NCBI RefSeq assembly: GCF_003815775.1
Contig: NZ_CP033926.1
Coordinates: 992,001 to 1,056,000 of the forward strand
DNA length: 64,000 nucleotides
Source: Chryseobacterium joostei
Lineage (GTDB): Bacteria; Bacteroidota; Bacteroidia; Flavobacteriales; Weeksellaceae
Direction of reading: 5' to 3'
Shown here: positions 8,909 through 20,700 of the stretch, one piece after another
Numbering within the stretch: the stretch's first letter is position 1
How the letters are laid out: each line of letters begins with the position of its first letter
Made by a program: the position numbers and the translations under genes
Notes under the pieces: model-generated
Told to the model about the DNA's origin: nothing
Seen by the model: only the letters and a program-made list of their open reading frames with translations
The model's database searches: none

Positions 8909-10513
8909 TTATCTGATCTTCTTTGCCATGTAATCACTTTCATTTCCTAATCTATCAATGGCCTTAATGGCTACTCCATTTAGCTTTTTACCATCTTTAG
9001 ACTTAGGAACGTCTTTTGAAAGAGTATCCAGCGTTAGAATCTCTGTTTGCCACTCGCCGTTATATTGGGTAAAAAGTACCCATTGAAAAACGTCGGCTAC
9101 ATTTTTTGTACTCCAGCTTACCTGTGCAGAACTTCCATTATCTGTGATGAACAATGTTGGTGTTTGCAATGGCACAGCCTTAATCCATGGGGATTTAGGA
9201 ATTAATGCCTTTTCATTATATGGACCACTTTTCAAAGTAGGAAGCATTCCTGGATTTTTTGTAAGTCCGGCAATACTCCAGTGAATTTCTCCGGCATCAT
9301 TTTTCAGAATTTTTCTGGAGATTTCGATTTGGTTCTTAATTTCTGTAGGACGGTCAGATACTTTAATTTCAACTGTATTTAAGCCTGGCCATAGATGTCT
9401 CTTCATTGTGTTTTCAGACTGCCACCAGGTTAGCAATGATTCAAATGCCTGTCCTTTTGAATCAATCGGCCAATATAATTGTGGAGAGAAATAATCTATC
9501 CACCCTTTATTTAACCATAATTTAGCATCTGCATATAGCTCGTCATACTGTGAGGATCCTACAACTCCTGCTGGATAACCCGGCTTCCAGATTCCAAACG
9601 GGCTGATTCCGAATCTTACATTATTTTTCTCTGCATGAATTTCTTTATAGATACGCTCTACAAATTTATTAACGTTATCTCTTCTCCAGTCTGCTCTTGA
9701 TAGGCTCCCGCCATTGCTCACGTATGTATTCCAACTTGCGTAATCAGGGAAATCGGCACCTTTGTTATAGGTTGCATATGGATAGAAATAATCATCAAAG
9801 TGAATGGCATCAATGTCATATCTTTTTACAATATCCTTTACTACATTGGAAACATGTCCTTGTGTTTTTGGATTTGCCGGATCAAACCAATACATTCCGT
9901 TCTTTAATCTTACTACAATATCAGAAAGTGTATTAGCCATTGAGAGCTTTGTCACTGAACCTCCGTTAGTGTGATGAGCACGATAAGGGTTTAACCAAAC
10001 ATGCAGCTCCAAGCCTCTTTTGTGGGCTTCTTCAATCCAAAACTGAAGTGGATCATAATTAGGATAAGGAGCTCTTCCTGTTTCTCCTGTTAAAAAGTAC
10101 GACCAAGGTTCAATATTACTTGTATATAAAGCATCTGCTGAGGGTCTGATCTGAAAGATGGCAGCATTGAAGTTGTTATTCTTCAACATATCCAGCATAT
10201 TGATGGCTTCTGCTTTTTGTTGCTCAACTGTAAGGTCGTTTCTTGAAGGCCAGTTGATATTGGCTACACTGGCGATCCATGCACCACGGAATTCTCTTTT
10301 AATTTCCGGAAGATTGGTTCTGAAAGTTTCTTCTGCTTGAGCCGTTCCTGTTGTTGGTTTAGTTACTACAGAAGGTTTAGGTTGAGTTGTATTGGTATTT
10401 GGTTTTGTTGTATTTTTAGCGGGAGGGGTCTTTGTTACATTATTCTGAACTGAACATGAGGTACTGTAAGACGCAAAAACTCCTAATAAAACGATAAGTT
10501 TTAATTTATTCAT
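8909..10513 (-). CDS. Family 10 glycosyl hydrolase-like (GHL10/YngK) lipoprotein
   Basis: 534 aa from the preferred ATG at 10513; the frame is open further to a GTG at 10525. The N terminus MNKLKLIVLLGVFASYSTSC is a signal peptide with a lipobox ending at the cysteine. A Thr/Pro/Asn-rich linker follows (about residues 25-60), then the GHL10 TIM barrel with FRGAWIASVANINWPS, LHVWLNPYRAHH, IDAIHFDDYFYPY and a late YFSPQLYWPID. The C terminus resembles a fibronectin-type domain. The family is annotated as glycosidase-like, with proposed action on cell-wall glycans. It is likely on the cell surface or periplasmic face. Confidence 0.88.
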   Translation of the reverse strand: MNKLKLIVLLGVFASYSTSCSVQNNVTKTPPAKNTTKPNTNTTQPKPSVVTKPTTGTAQAEETFRTNLPEIKREFRGAWIASVANINWPSRNDLTVEQQKAEAINMLDMLKNNNFNAAIFQIRPSADALYTSNIEPWSYFLTGETGRAPYPNYDPLQFWIEEAHKRGLELHVWLNPYRAHHTNGGSVTKLSMANTLSDIVVRLKNGMYWFDPANPKTQGHVSNVVKDIVKRYDIDAIHFDDYFYPYATYNKGADFPDYASWNTYVSNGGSLSRADWRRDNVNKFVERIYKEIHAEKNNVRFGISPFGIWKPGYPAGVVGSSQYDELYADAKLWLNKGWIDYFSPQLYWPIDSKGQAFESLLTWWQSENTMKRHLWPGLNTVEIKVSDRPTEIKNQIEISRKILKNDAGEIHWSIAGLTKNPGMLPTLKSGPYNEKALIPKSPWIKAVPLQTPTLFITDNGSSAQVSWSTKNVADVFQWVLFTQYNGEWQTEILTLDTLSKDVPKSKDGKKLNGVAIKAIDRLGNESDYMAKKIR

Positions 10514-10602
10514 TCTCATAGTCACAAAACTACTTTAAATTATATTTTGATATTTTGGATTTTCATCTGAAAAAATAAACAATTTTTCCGATTATTTAGA
10601 AA

Positions 10603-10629
10603 AAAAGCCTCGAAAAATTCGAGGCTTTT
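10603..10629 (-). terminator. typA terminator
   Basis: 12-bp perfect arms AAAAGCCTCGAA / TTCGAGGCTTTT with an AAA loop, 31 bases past the typA stop. Confidence 0.88.
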
Positions 10630-10660
10630 CTATATGATAACAGTTTCAAATCAGAAGCTA

Positions 10661-12466
10661 TTAAGCTTTAGCTGATCTTTCAACTCTTTTTCTTTCTTCT
10701 TCAGAAAGGATTTTCTTTCTCATTCTGATGAAGTTTGGAGTTACCTCAATAGCTTCATCACCTTGGATATATTCCATACATTCTTCAAGAGAGAATAAGA
10801 TTTTCGGAGCAACACCCGTATCTTTATCTTTTCCAGAAGCTCTCATGTTGTTCAACTGTTTTGCTTCTACAATGTTTACTACCAAGTCTCCTGGTTTGTT
10901 TTGCTCACCAATAATCATTCCTGCATAGATTTCCTCACCCGGATCAACGAAGAACTTACCTCTATCCTGTAGTTTAGCGATAGAATATTCTGTAGCTGGA
11001 CCTTGAGTCTTGCTGATTAATACTCCATTATTTCTTCCAGGAATAGCACCTTTGAAAGGCTTATATTCTGTGAAACGGTGTGCCATAATAGCTTCACCTG
11101 CAGTAGCTGTCAACATTTGAGAACGTAATCCGATCAAACCTCTTGAAGGAATTTCGAATTCCATGTGCTGCATTTCACCTTTAGTTTCCATAATGTGAAG
11201 ATCTCCTTTTCTTTGAGTAGCTAAATCGATAACTCTTGAAGCATATTCTTCAGGAACATCTACTACTAAAGATTCATAAGGCTCACATTTTTCACCATCA
11301 ATTTCTCTTAGGATAACCTGTGGCTGACCAATTGTCATCTCATACCCTTCTCTTCTCATTGTTTCGATCAAAACAGATAAGTGAAGAATACCTCTACCGA
11401 AAACTAGGAAAGTATTTGCATCGTCAGTTTGTTGAACTCTTAATGCCAAGTTTTTCTCTAATTCTTTTGTTAATCTTTCTTTCAGGTGATTAGATGTTAC
11501 ATATTTACCATCTTTACCGAAGAAAGGTGAATTGTTGATAGAGAACGTCATGTTCAATGTAGGCTCATCAATTGCAGTTCTTTCCAATGGTTCAGGGTTT
11601 TCAAGATCTACAAATGAATCTCCGATCTGGAAAGCATCAAAACCTACTACAGCACAGATATCTCCAGCTTGTACTTCAGTTACTTTTTTCTTTCCTAATC
11701 CTTCGAAAACGTAAAGTTCTTTTACTTTCCCTTTTACAACTTTTCCGTCTGCCTGAGCTAAACCAATCCACTGAGATTCTTTAAGCTCTCCTCTTGTTAC
11801 TTTTCCGATTGCAATTCTTCCTAGGAAAGAAGAGAAATCTAAAGAAGTAATCTGCATCTGAAGGTTTCCTTCAGTTACCTTTGGTTCAGGAACATATTGT
11901 AAAATCCCATCTAATAATGGTAAAATATCTTCAGTTTGTTCTAATGAAGTGTTGAACCAACCTTGCTTAGAAGAACCATAGAAAGTTGGGAAATCCAACT
12001 GCTCTTCAGTAGCTTCAAGGTTGAAGAATAAATCAAATACCTGATCGTGAACTTCGTCCGGACGACAGTTTGGTTTATCTACTTTATTGATAACAACTAA
12101 TGGTCTAAGACCTAATTCCAAAGCTTTCTGAAGTACAAATCTTGTTTGTGGCATTGGTCCTTCGAACGCATCCACCAACAAAATAACTCCGTCAGCCATT
12201 TTTAATACTCTTTCTACTTCCCCACCGAAATCCGCGTGACCAGGAGTATCAATTACGTTAATTTTTGTGTCTTTATAGGTAACAGAAATATTCTTGGATA
12301 AGATGGTGATCCCTCTTTCTCTTTCAAGATCATTGTTATCCATAATTAATTCTCCACTCTCCTGATTTTCTCTGAAAATATTGGTAGCGTGAATGATTTT
12401 GTCAACCAAAGTCGTCTTCCCGTGGTCAACGTGTGCGATAATCGCAATATTTCTAATGTTTTGCAT
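10661..12466 (-). CDS. typA: Translational GTPase TypA/BipA
   Basis: 601 aa, normal for TypA. G1 is AHVDHGKTTL, G3 DTPGHADFGGEVERVL, G4 NKVDK; domain II and the EF-G-like domains III and V follow, and the C-terminal TypA-specific domain contains GRNNGVLISKTQGPATEYSI. It binds ribosomes and is involved in 50S assembly at low temperature and in stress responses. Upstream is a 250-base AT-rich gap with its promoter, downstream a strong terminator, so it is monocistronic. Confidence 0.96.
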   Translation of the reverse strand: MQNIRNIAIIAHVDHGKTTLVDKIIHATNIFRENQESGELIMDNNDLERERGITILSKNISVTYKDTKINVIDTPGHADFGGEVERVLKMADGVILLVDAFEGPMPQTRFVLQKALELGLRPLVVINKVDKPNCRPDEVHDQVFDLFFNLEATEEQLDFPTFYGSSKQGWFNTSLEQTEDILPLLDGILQYVPEPKVTEGNLQMQITSLDFSSFLGRIAIGKVTRGELKESQWIGLAQADGKVVKGKVKELYVFEGLGKKKVTEVQAGDICAVVGFDAFQIGDSFVDLENPEPLERTAIDEPTLNMTFSINNSPFFGKDGKYVTSNHLKERLTKELEKNLALRVQQTDDANTFLVFGRGILHLSVLIETMRREGYEMTIGQPQVILREIDGEKCEPYESLVVDVPEEYASRVIDLATQRKGDLHIMETKGEMQHMEFEIPSRGLIGLRSQMLTATAGEAIMAHRFTEYKPFKGAIPGRNNGVLISKTQGPATEYSIAKLQDRGKFFVDPGEEIYAGMIIGEQNKPGDLVVNIVEAKQLNNMRASGKDKDTGVAPKILFSLEECMEYIQGDEAIEVTPNFIRMRKKILSEEERKRVERSAKA

Positions 12467-12712
12467 ATAGGATTTTTACGGGTGCAAAAATAGTGATTTA
12501 AAATGAATTAATTAAAATCTTTATGCAATATTTAACAATTTCATAATGAGAAATTTAGATAATTCCCTCTTAAAATATGTCGAAAAATATAATACGTTAA
12601 GTTCTACTACTGGTTTATTTTAACTTTATTTCAATAAAATTTTTCGCAAAAATAAATTGTGTTAATTAACAGTCTTAAAAAGCAACAGTTAACTTCATTA
12701 AGCATTTACTTA

Positions 12713-12985
12713 TCAATGCCTTATCAAGCGATAAAGCAGAACAAGGTCAATTAAAACCACCAAAAAAAATTTAACCAGAAAAGATTTTTTGGAAACCTTA
12801 TGATTAAACACAATCATTCCGAAAGCTGCCCCTACAACTCCTATCAATGAAAGTGCTAAAAGAACGTTCTCTGAAATTCGCCATTGATGTCTTTTGGCCT
12901 GCAGTTTATCAAATCCAAAAACTCCGAATGTAATAAGGTTAGCGATCAGCAGAAAAGGAATCATTTTATATTTAATTTGCTGCAA
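12713..12985 (-). CDS. DUF1294 membrane protein
   Basis: 90 aa with three hydrophobic segments (about residues 8-25, 41-60 and 68-86). The pattern FGFDKLQAKRHQWRISE near the first segment and the K-x-K-x-F pattern VSKKSFLVKFF are characteristic of DUF1294, a small inner-membrane family of unknown function, often fused to cold-shock domains elsewhere. Here it stands alone. Start at 12985 is the first ATG in frame. Confidence 0.85.
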   Translation of the reverse strand: MQQIKYKMIPFLLIANLITFGVFGFDKLQAKRHQWRISENVLLALSLIGVVGAAFGMIVFNHKVSKKSFLVKFFLVVLIDLVLLYRLIRH

Positions 12986-13048
12986 AAGTAAAGTTTAATT
13001 TGATGATAGAAAAAGTTTAGAATTTAAAGTATTGTTGGTTACACATAA

Positions 13049-13462
<414 letters not shown>

Positions 13463-13544
13463 TTGCTTTTGTAGAGTTTTAAAATAAACAATCCTTACTT
13501 AATGTATTCCTCATTAGTGAATATGGAGAATTTTCCAAATAAAA

Positions 13545-13570
13545 AAGAGCTGCCTTAATCAGACAGCTCC
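13545..13570 (-). terminator. yceI terminator
   Basis: GAGCTGTC ... GGCAGCTC hairpin (7 of 8 pairs) followed on the minus strand by a T run. Confidence 0.75.
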
Positions 13571-13593
13571 GTAATTATAATATATCCGGCTAA

Positions 13594-14268
13594 TTATTTT
13601 TTAGCTTTTACATCGATTGCGATCTCAATATCTTTGCTGATCATCCATTCTGCAGGATCTGCTTCAGAAGTACCAAACTTAATTCCCCAATCTGTTCTGT
13701 TTACAGTAAATTTAGCCTGAATAGCTGCAGTGTTATCTACTACATCTACTTTAGCAGGGAAAGTAACATTCATCGTTTTTCCCATTAATGTAAGGTTTCC
13801 GCTTACTGTCTTGTTAGCACCTGCAACAGCATCTTTTGGAGCCTCCTTAAGGTCTGTTACACTTGTTATTTTAAAGTCTGCAGCAGGGTTTTTAGCTACA
13901 TCAAAGAAATCAGGATTTTTAAGGTGAGCCTCAAGATCTGCCGGTTTTTTATCTTTTTCAGTTACTGAAGCCGGATCAACTTTAATGGAAGTCATATCAA
14001 TATTGAAGTTTCCAGCTACAACTTGTCCACCCTCAATGCTTAGATCCCCTGATTTTACGTTAAGAGTTCCCCAACGAGGAGCAAAACCTCCTTTATGGAA
14101 TGCTTTCCAGTTAACGATAGAAGTTGCTGCATCTACTGCCAACACTTCTCCTTTGCTTTCTGCAACAGCTTGCTCAGTAGCTACCGCTGTCTCTGTTTTT
14201 TCTTTATTATTACAAGATGCTGCTAGCAATCCTACTCCTACTAATGCAATTACACTAAGTTTTTTCAT
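13594..14268 (-). CDS. YceI family lipoprotein
   Basis: 224 aa. MKKLSVIALVGVGLLAASCNN is a signal peptide with lipobox AASC. After a Glu/Ala-rich linker comes the YceI lipocalin-like barrel, with VNWKAFHKGGFAPRWGTLNVKSGDL, SIKVDPASVTE and the final NRTDWGIKFG block. YceI proteins bind long isoprenoid chains in a hydrophobic tube in the periplasm. No isoprenoid biosynthesis gene is adjacent (the carotenoid genes are 36 kb away). It is the last gene before the CRISPR array. Confidence 0.9.
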   Translation of the reverse strand: MKKLSVIALVGVGLLAASCNNKEKTETAVATEQAVAESKGEVLAVDAATSIVNWKAFHKGGFAPRWGTLNVKSGDLSIEGGQVVAGNFNIDMTSIKVDPASVTEKDKKPADLEAHLKNPDFFDVAKNPAADFKITSVTDLKEAPKDAVAGANKTVSGNLTLMGKTMNVTFPAKVDVVDNTAAIQAKFTVNRTDWGIKFGTSEADPAEWMISKDIEIAIDVKAKK

Positions 14269-14474
14269 ATTATTGAATTGTTTAAAAAAGTTTAATCGAA
14301 ATTTTTCTTGTTGTTTTTCGGATACAAAAATAGAAAAACCATATTTCTGTCATCTTAACATATATCAAGAAATGATTTTTTTTATATTTTATTGTTCATT
14401 TAAGAAAAACAAACAGCAAAATAGTGAATTTATTGCTTATTACAATGATAATTGAGAATTTTGGATAAGAAAAA

Positions 14475-16447
14475 TGGTGAAAAAATTTCCTAAAATTATT
14501 ATCTTCATGATTAGTCACAGCTTCTAAAACTGTCAACCCCACATCATATGGCGTTGTGAATTGCTTTCAAAAATTATTATCTTCGTGATTAGTCACAGCC
14601 AAAATTCAGAGGGAAGTTCATTTGTTGCAGTTGTGAATTGCTTTCAAAAATTATTATCTTCGTGATTAGTCACAGCAACCACCTTATTGATGCATGTAGA
14701 TATGCTGTTGTGAATTGCTTTCAAAAATTATTATCTTCGTGATTAGTCACAGCTTAAGAGTTTCCGAACCGTCAGCATTTTTAGTTGTGAATTGCTTTCA
14801 AAAATTATTATCTTCGTGATTAGTCACAGCAATAAAGTTCTCAGGAACCCTAATCATTGCGTTGTGAATTGCTTTCAAAAATTATTATCTTCGTGATTAG
14901 TCACAGCTCCCACTAACATCGCTATACCCTTAACCGAGTTGTGAATTGCTTTCAAAAATTATTATCTTCGTGATTAGTCACAGCCTCCTGAGCAAGTTTC
15001 TTGATAAGTAGTGAGTTGTGAATTGCTTTCAAAAATTATTATCTTCGTGATTAGTCACAGCCATCAACTGATTTGAATCTATTCATATATAGTTGTGAAT
15101 TGCTTTCAAAAATTATTATCTTCGTGATTAGTCACAGCTATAATAGCGTACAGGGTTCAATATAGATAGTTGTGAATTGCTTTCAAAAATTATTATCTTC
15201 GTGATTAGTCACAGCTGGAAAGCTTCAAAGCGTCGTAACTGGAAAGTTGTGAATTGCTTTCAAAAATTATTATCTTCGTGATTAGTCACAGCGAAATTTC
15301 CGATAAGGCTTTAACTTGTCCTGTTGTGAATTGCTTTCAAAAATTATTATCTTCGTGATTAGTCACAGCTTTCTCAAAACAAAAAGTGTAATAAAAGCGG
15401 TTGTGAATTGCTTTCAAAAATTATTATCTTCGTGATTAGTCACAGCAGTTAACATATTAATTTATTTAAGAACAGGGTTGTGAATTGCTTTCAAAAATTA
15501 TTATCTTCGTGATTAGTCACAGCGGCTTAACTCCTGTTATAGTCTTTACTTTAGTTGTGAATTGCTTTCAAAAATTATTATCTTCGTGATTAGTCACAGC
15601 TCATATTATTATTTTCTAATTGGCATTCTAGTTGTGAATTGCTTTCAAAAATTATTATCTTCGTGATTAGTCACAGCTCTTTTTTCCCCTTCAAAATCTC
15701 TTACATTGTTGTGAATTGCTTTCAAAAATTATTATCTTCGTGATTAGTCACAGCATTACAAAGTTTTGTTCTTTGTTCATATTCGTTGTGAATTGCTTTC
15801 AAAAATTATTATCTTCGTGATTAGTCACAGCATTTTAATTCTGTACCACCAATTGACGCATGTTGTGAATTGCTTTCAAAAATTATTATCTTCGTGATTA
15901 GTCACAGCGTAGTATAAAAACAGAAACCTACAACACTCGTTGTGAATTGCTTTCAAAAATTATTATCTTCGTGATTAGTCACAGCCAAATTTTAAAAAAT
16001 ATAGTAGAAAATGAGGTTGTGAATTGCTTTCAAAAATTATTATCTTCGTGATTAGTCACAGCCGGGCAAGGTATTATGAATTTTCGCGACAAGTTGTGAA
16101 TTGCTTTCAAAAATTATTATCTTCGTGATTAGTCACAGCTAGTAAATAAAGACGGTACAACCGTGTCACGTTGTGAATTGCTTTCAAAAATTATTATCTT
16201 CGTGATTAGTCACAGCTTTTGTGAAGAATACCTGCGATGCGGTACAGTTGTGAATTGCTTTCAAAAATTATTATCTTCGTGATTAGTCACAGCACCCTGT
16301 CTCATAATCACAATATTTGCGCTGTTGTGAATTGCTTTCAAAAATTATTATCTTCGTGATTAGTCACAGCATGTTACAGGAAGTAGAGCTGTACTACAAT
16401 GTTGTGAATTGCTTTCAAAAATTATTATCTTCGTGATTAGTCACAGC
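14475..16447 (+). CRISPR. Type II-C CRISPR array, 26 repeats and 25 spacers
   Basis: Twenty-five identical 47-nt repeats start every 77 bases from 14553 to 16401. Repeats begin GTTGTGAATTGCTTTC and end GATTAGTCACAGC. A degenerate repeat at 14475-14521 keeps its right-hand 30 bases (one mismatch) but has lost the left half. Spacers are 30 nt except the first (31 nt). The crRNA strand is plus, because the tracrRNA anti-repeat at 21654 is complementary to the plus-strand repeat start. The array therefore converges on cas2. No spacer resembled another or an obvious part of this window by eye. Perfect repeat identity suggests a recently active array. Confidence 0.98.
14554..14585 (+). promoter_or_regulatory. 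Promoter-like element inside every CRISPR repeat
   Basis: Shown for the first full repeat and present in all 25. Repeat positions 2-4 are TTG, and after 21 bases positions 26-33 are TATCTTCG, one mismatch from the Bacteroidota -7 box TAnnTTTG. Transcription would begin near the last bases of the repeat, just ahead of each spacer. This mirrors the repeat-internal promoters known in Neisseria type II-C arrays. Confidence 0.4.
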
Positions 16448-16450
16448 CTC

Positions 16451-16489
16451 AAAAAACAATCTACTGAAAATCAGCAGATTGTTTTTGTT
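16451..16489. terminator. Hairpin terminator between cas2 and the array
   Basis: AAAAACAATCT and AGATTGTTTTT arms enclosing an inner CTGA-AAA-TCAG stem, with A and T runs on both sides so it can stop transcripts from either direction. It separates the minus-strand cas operon from the plus-strand array and occupies most of the 57 bases where a leader might be expected. Confidence 0.75.
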
Positions 16490-16504
16490 TTTAGGATTCA
16501 AAAT

Positions 16505-17733
<1,229 letters not shown>

Positions 17734-17738
17734 AATTA

Positions 17739-20700
17739 TTATTCTCCTATTTTGGTAATTTCTCCTAAATGGTTCAATCTGACTTTTATTGGGTTTAAAG
17801 AAAACAAAGAACCCAAACTTCTAATATTATAAAGTCTTTTACTTTCTTTAACGCCATCGGTTTTCTTTAAATCAGAATTTTTAGTTTCTAAATGATGCCT
17901 GAACCAATAGTTATTTTCAGAAATACTCCAAACTAAGTATAAATATTTACTCAATAAAGATTTATCATTATTTTTTATTGCTTCGTAAAATTCTTCTTGT
18001 GATAAGCCCAGAATAAACATTTCATTTTGTTGCATACTGAATTTTAAATTGAGTTTATCCGGAGGTAATTTGTCCAAAAATGACATTGGAAGTTCCTTGT
18101 CTAATAATTGACTCCAAACATCTGATGAATTTCCAATAACAGCAGGAATATTATATTTTTTTCTTTCTACTGCGTGCCAAAATGTACAACTGTGTTGAAC
18201 AAGATTGTTGTTTTCATCTTCATAAATAGCGATATGATGATTATTTCCTGTTACAACGAATCCTATCTCCTTTCCATTTTCATCTTTTTTAATGGCCTGT
18301 AAATTATTAGCATCCGGACGGGCAAACAAACGAACCGTTATAATCGGAATTTGTTTTTCTTCATTAAACCATAGTGTATCCTTGAAAGCTTCTTTTTCTT
18401 TATTTCCAAATTGAAGAAGTCTTTCTTTTACTAAAAATTTCACTCTTTCATCAACAATATCATCAGCCTGACTTGCTTTTATATTTTGTAACTTATATTT
18501 CAAAACAGTGGCATCATTGTAGCAAGATGCTTTTTCCAGAATTTTGGATTTTTCTTCATTGAAAAAGATCGGATTTTTCTTTAATGTTGATAAAGCCTTT
18601 TTAGAATTATTTTCATTTTCTGAAAGCCTTGTTTCAACAAGATTTTTAATCCCTGGGTTTACAATTTTATCTGAGTTTTCAAATAAATATTTTAAAGGTT
18701 TATCATTCTCAATTACTTTTATTTTCCCATAAACAGATTGTTCATGTAAAGCTCCTCTTGGAACAATCACACCTGTCGCTTTATTTTTTCCTGTCGCTTT
18801 AAATTTAGTTATTGTTGCTACTTTTTTACCTGCTTTAAAAGAAATTAAAACCCTGTCTGCTTCTTGCATCACTTCTTGTGTACTAAAAGGTTTCTGAGTT
18901 TTTAGATACTTTTCTAAAAGTGTAGTTTTTTCATTAAATTCTATTTTAGCTTCCTCAACTTCTTTTACCATCAAATCTTTTGTTTCACTCGAATTCAAAG
19001 TATTTATCCGTTGAATAAAGCCTTGCTTTGTACAAGCTATTATCAAAGCATCAATAGCATGATGGCGATGATCATCTCTTTTTGTCCAGTTTTCTATTTC
19101 TTCTTTTTGATGTTTTCTTTTTCCATGTTCGCTTGTCCATTCTTTGGTGACGGTTTGCCCTAATTCTTTATATTTAGGCATTTGAAGATTCATTAAAACA
19201 TCATCCCAACCCCATAAATTACGGAGTTTAGCAGTCACTCCACCTTCTGTTGTTGTTACATTATTGCATACTTTCTGCAAAATCTCCCTTGATTTACGAG
19301 AAATATATTGAGTATCTCTCAATTGCCTGTCGATAAAGTTTTCCCAAAGCTTTTTATCCGTTTCTGTTTCTTTTCCAACTTTTTTCCTTTCAAGATATTC
19401 TTTGTGTGACACTTTTAACCTTTGCATTTTACTGTAAGAGATAATTCCTCTCTTGAACCAGTCATCCACCCGTTCTGAATAAACTCTAACCTGTTCATCA
19501 CCTTTTGTAGCAATATAATCATACGCAGTTTGATTAGTCTTTGTAGAGTTACATTTTCGATGAACCAAAACTTTGTTGGCCTGTGAGTCATCAAATAATA
19601 AAGCTTTCGGAACAATATGGTCCACATCATAAGCGTCTCCACTCAAAGCTTCTGTTAAATTGAAAGTTTCTCCACAATAAATACATTGATTGTTAACCTG
19701 AGCATCTTTCAGATTTTTACTAAGTGATGGAAATATGAATTTATATTTTTGAATATATCGCTTGGTTACAGGAAGTCCTAATTCAGTCAATCTTTTTCCA
19801 ATTTCTTCATTGAGTTTTTTATTTTTAGCATTTTGTAAATCGGTCTCGTTTCGTTCGTCTTTACTTTGTTTAAGTTGACGAGCAAGTTCAATTCTAATTT
19901 CAGCTGGTTTTCCATATTGTTCAAGAATTGCGTTAACTACATTAATCATCTGGTTCAGAATTTTCTCAACAATAGGTTGTCTCAAACTATTTTTAGGAAG
20001 AAGTTCTAATCGGTCTAAAGTAATTTGCTGTTCTCTTTCATCTTTCGTCAAAGAATTAGAATGATTATAACCCGCCAAACTACAGGATTGAGAATAATCA
20101 TAGCCTTCCATCAGAAATGGAAGAATTTTTCTCATCGATTTATTCGATTTATTCCCGAAAGCCTGCTTATTAAAATCAATACGAGATAACCTTTCGGCAA
20201 TTTCTTCATCAAAACCAAACCTTTTAATTAAAGCATTTTTGCATTCATCTAAATCTTTCAGAGAATAAATGGTATGCCATAGTTGATATAACGGCTCTTT
20301 TTCCAATGATGCATCAAGTTCAAGACCTGCTCTTTCTTCAAGAATTTCACCTGTTTTCTTATCTACAAATATCGCAGTATGATTTGAAGTAATGATGGAT
20401 ACATCAAAATTCAAAAGTTCATTATCGCCTAAAATACTATGAAGAGTTGCATACGTCTCATTTCCTTTAATACCTTTCAGGATTTGCTTATTCACATATA
20501 CATCTTCTTTTTTTAGTTCTAAAATTTCGAGAAGTTTACTCAAGCTTAGGCTTTCATTTTTAAATAAATAATCTGCTAAAATTTCCTTCTCTTTTAAATC
20601 CGGAATTTTTTCACCCCATTTATATTTGCTTCTTTCTGGATTTTTCACTTTTAAGGTAATCGTATTAACAACTTCCCAAATTCGACAAAGCTGAAACAAA

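Noticed and set aside
14475..16447. Self-targeting spacers
   Set aside because: No spacer matched other parts of this window by eye; only a computed search could settle it.
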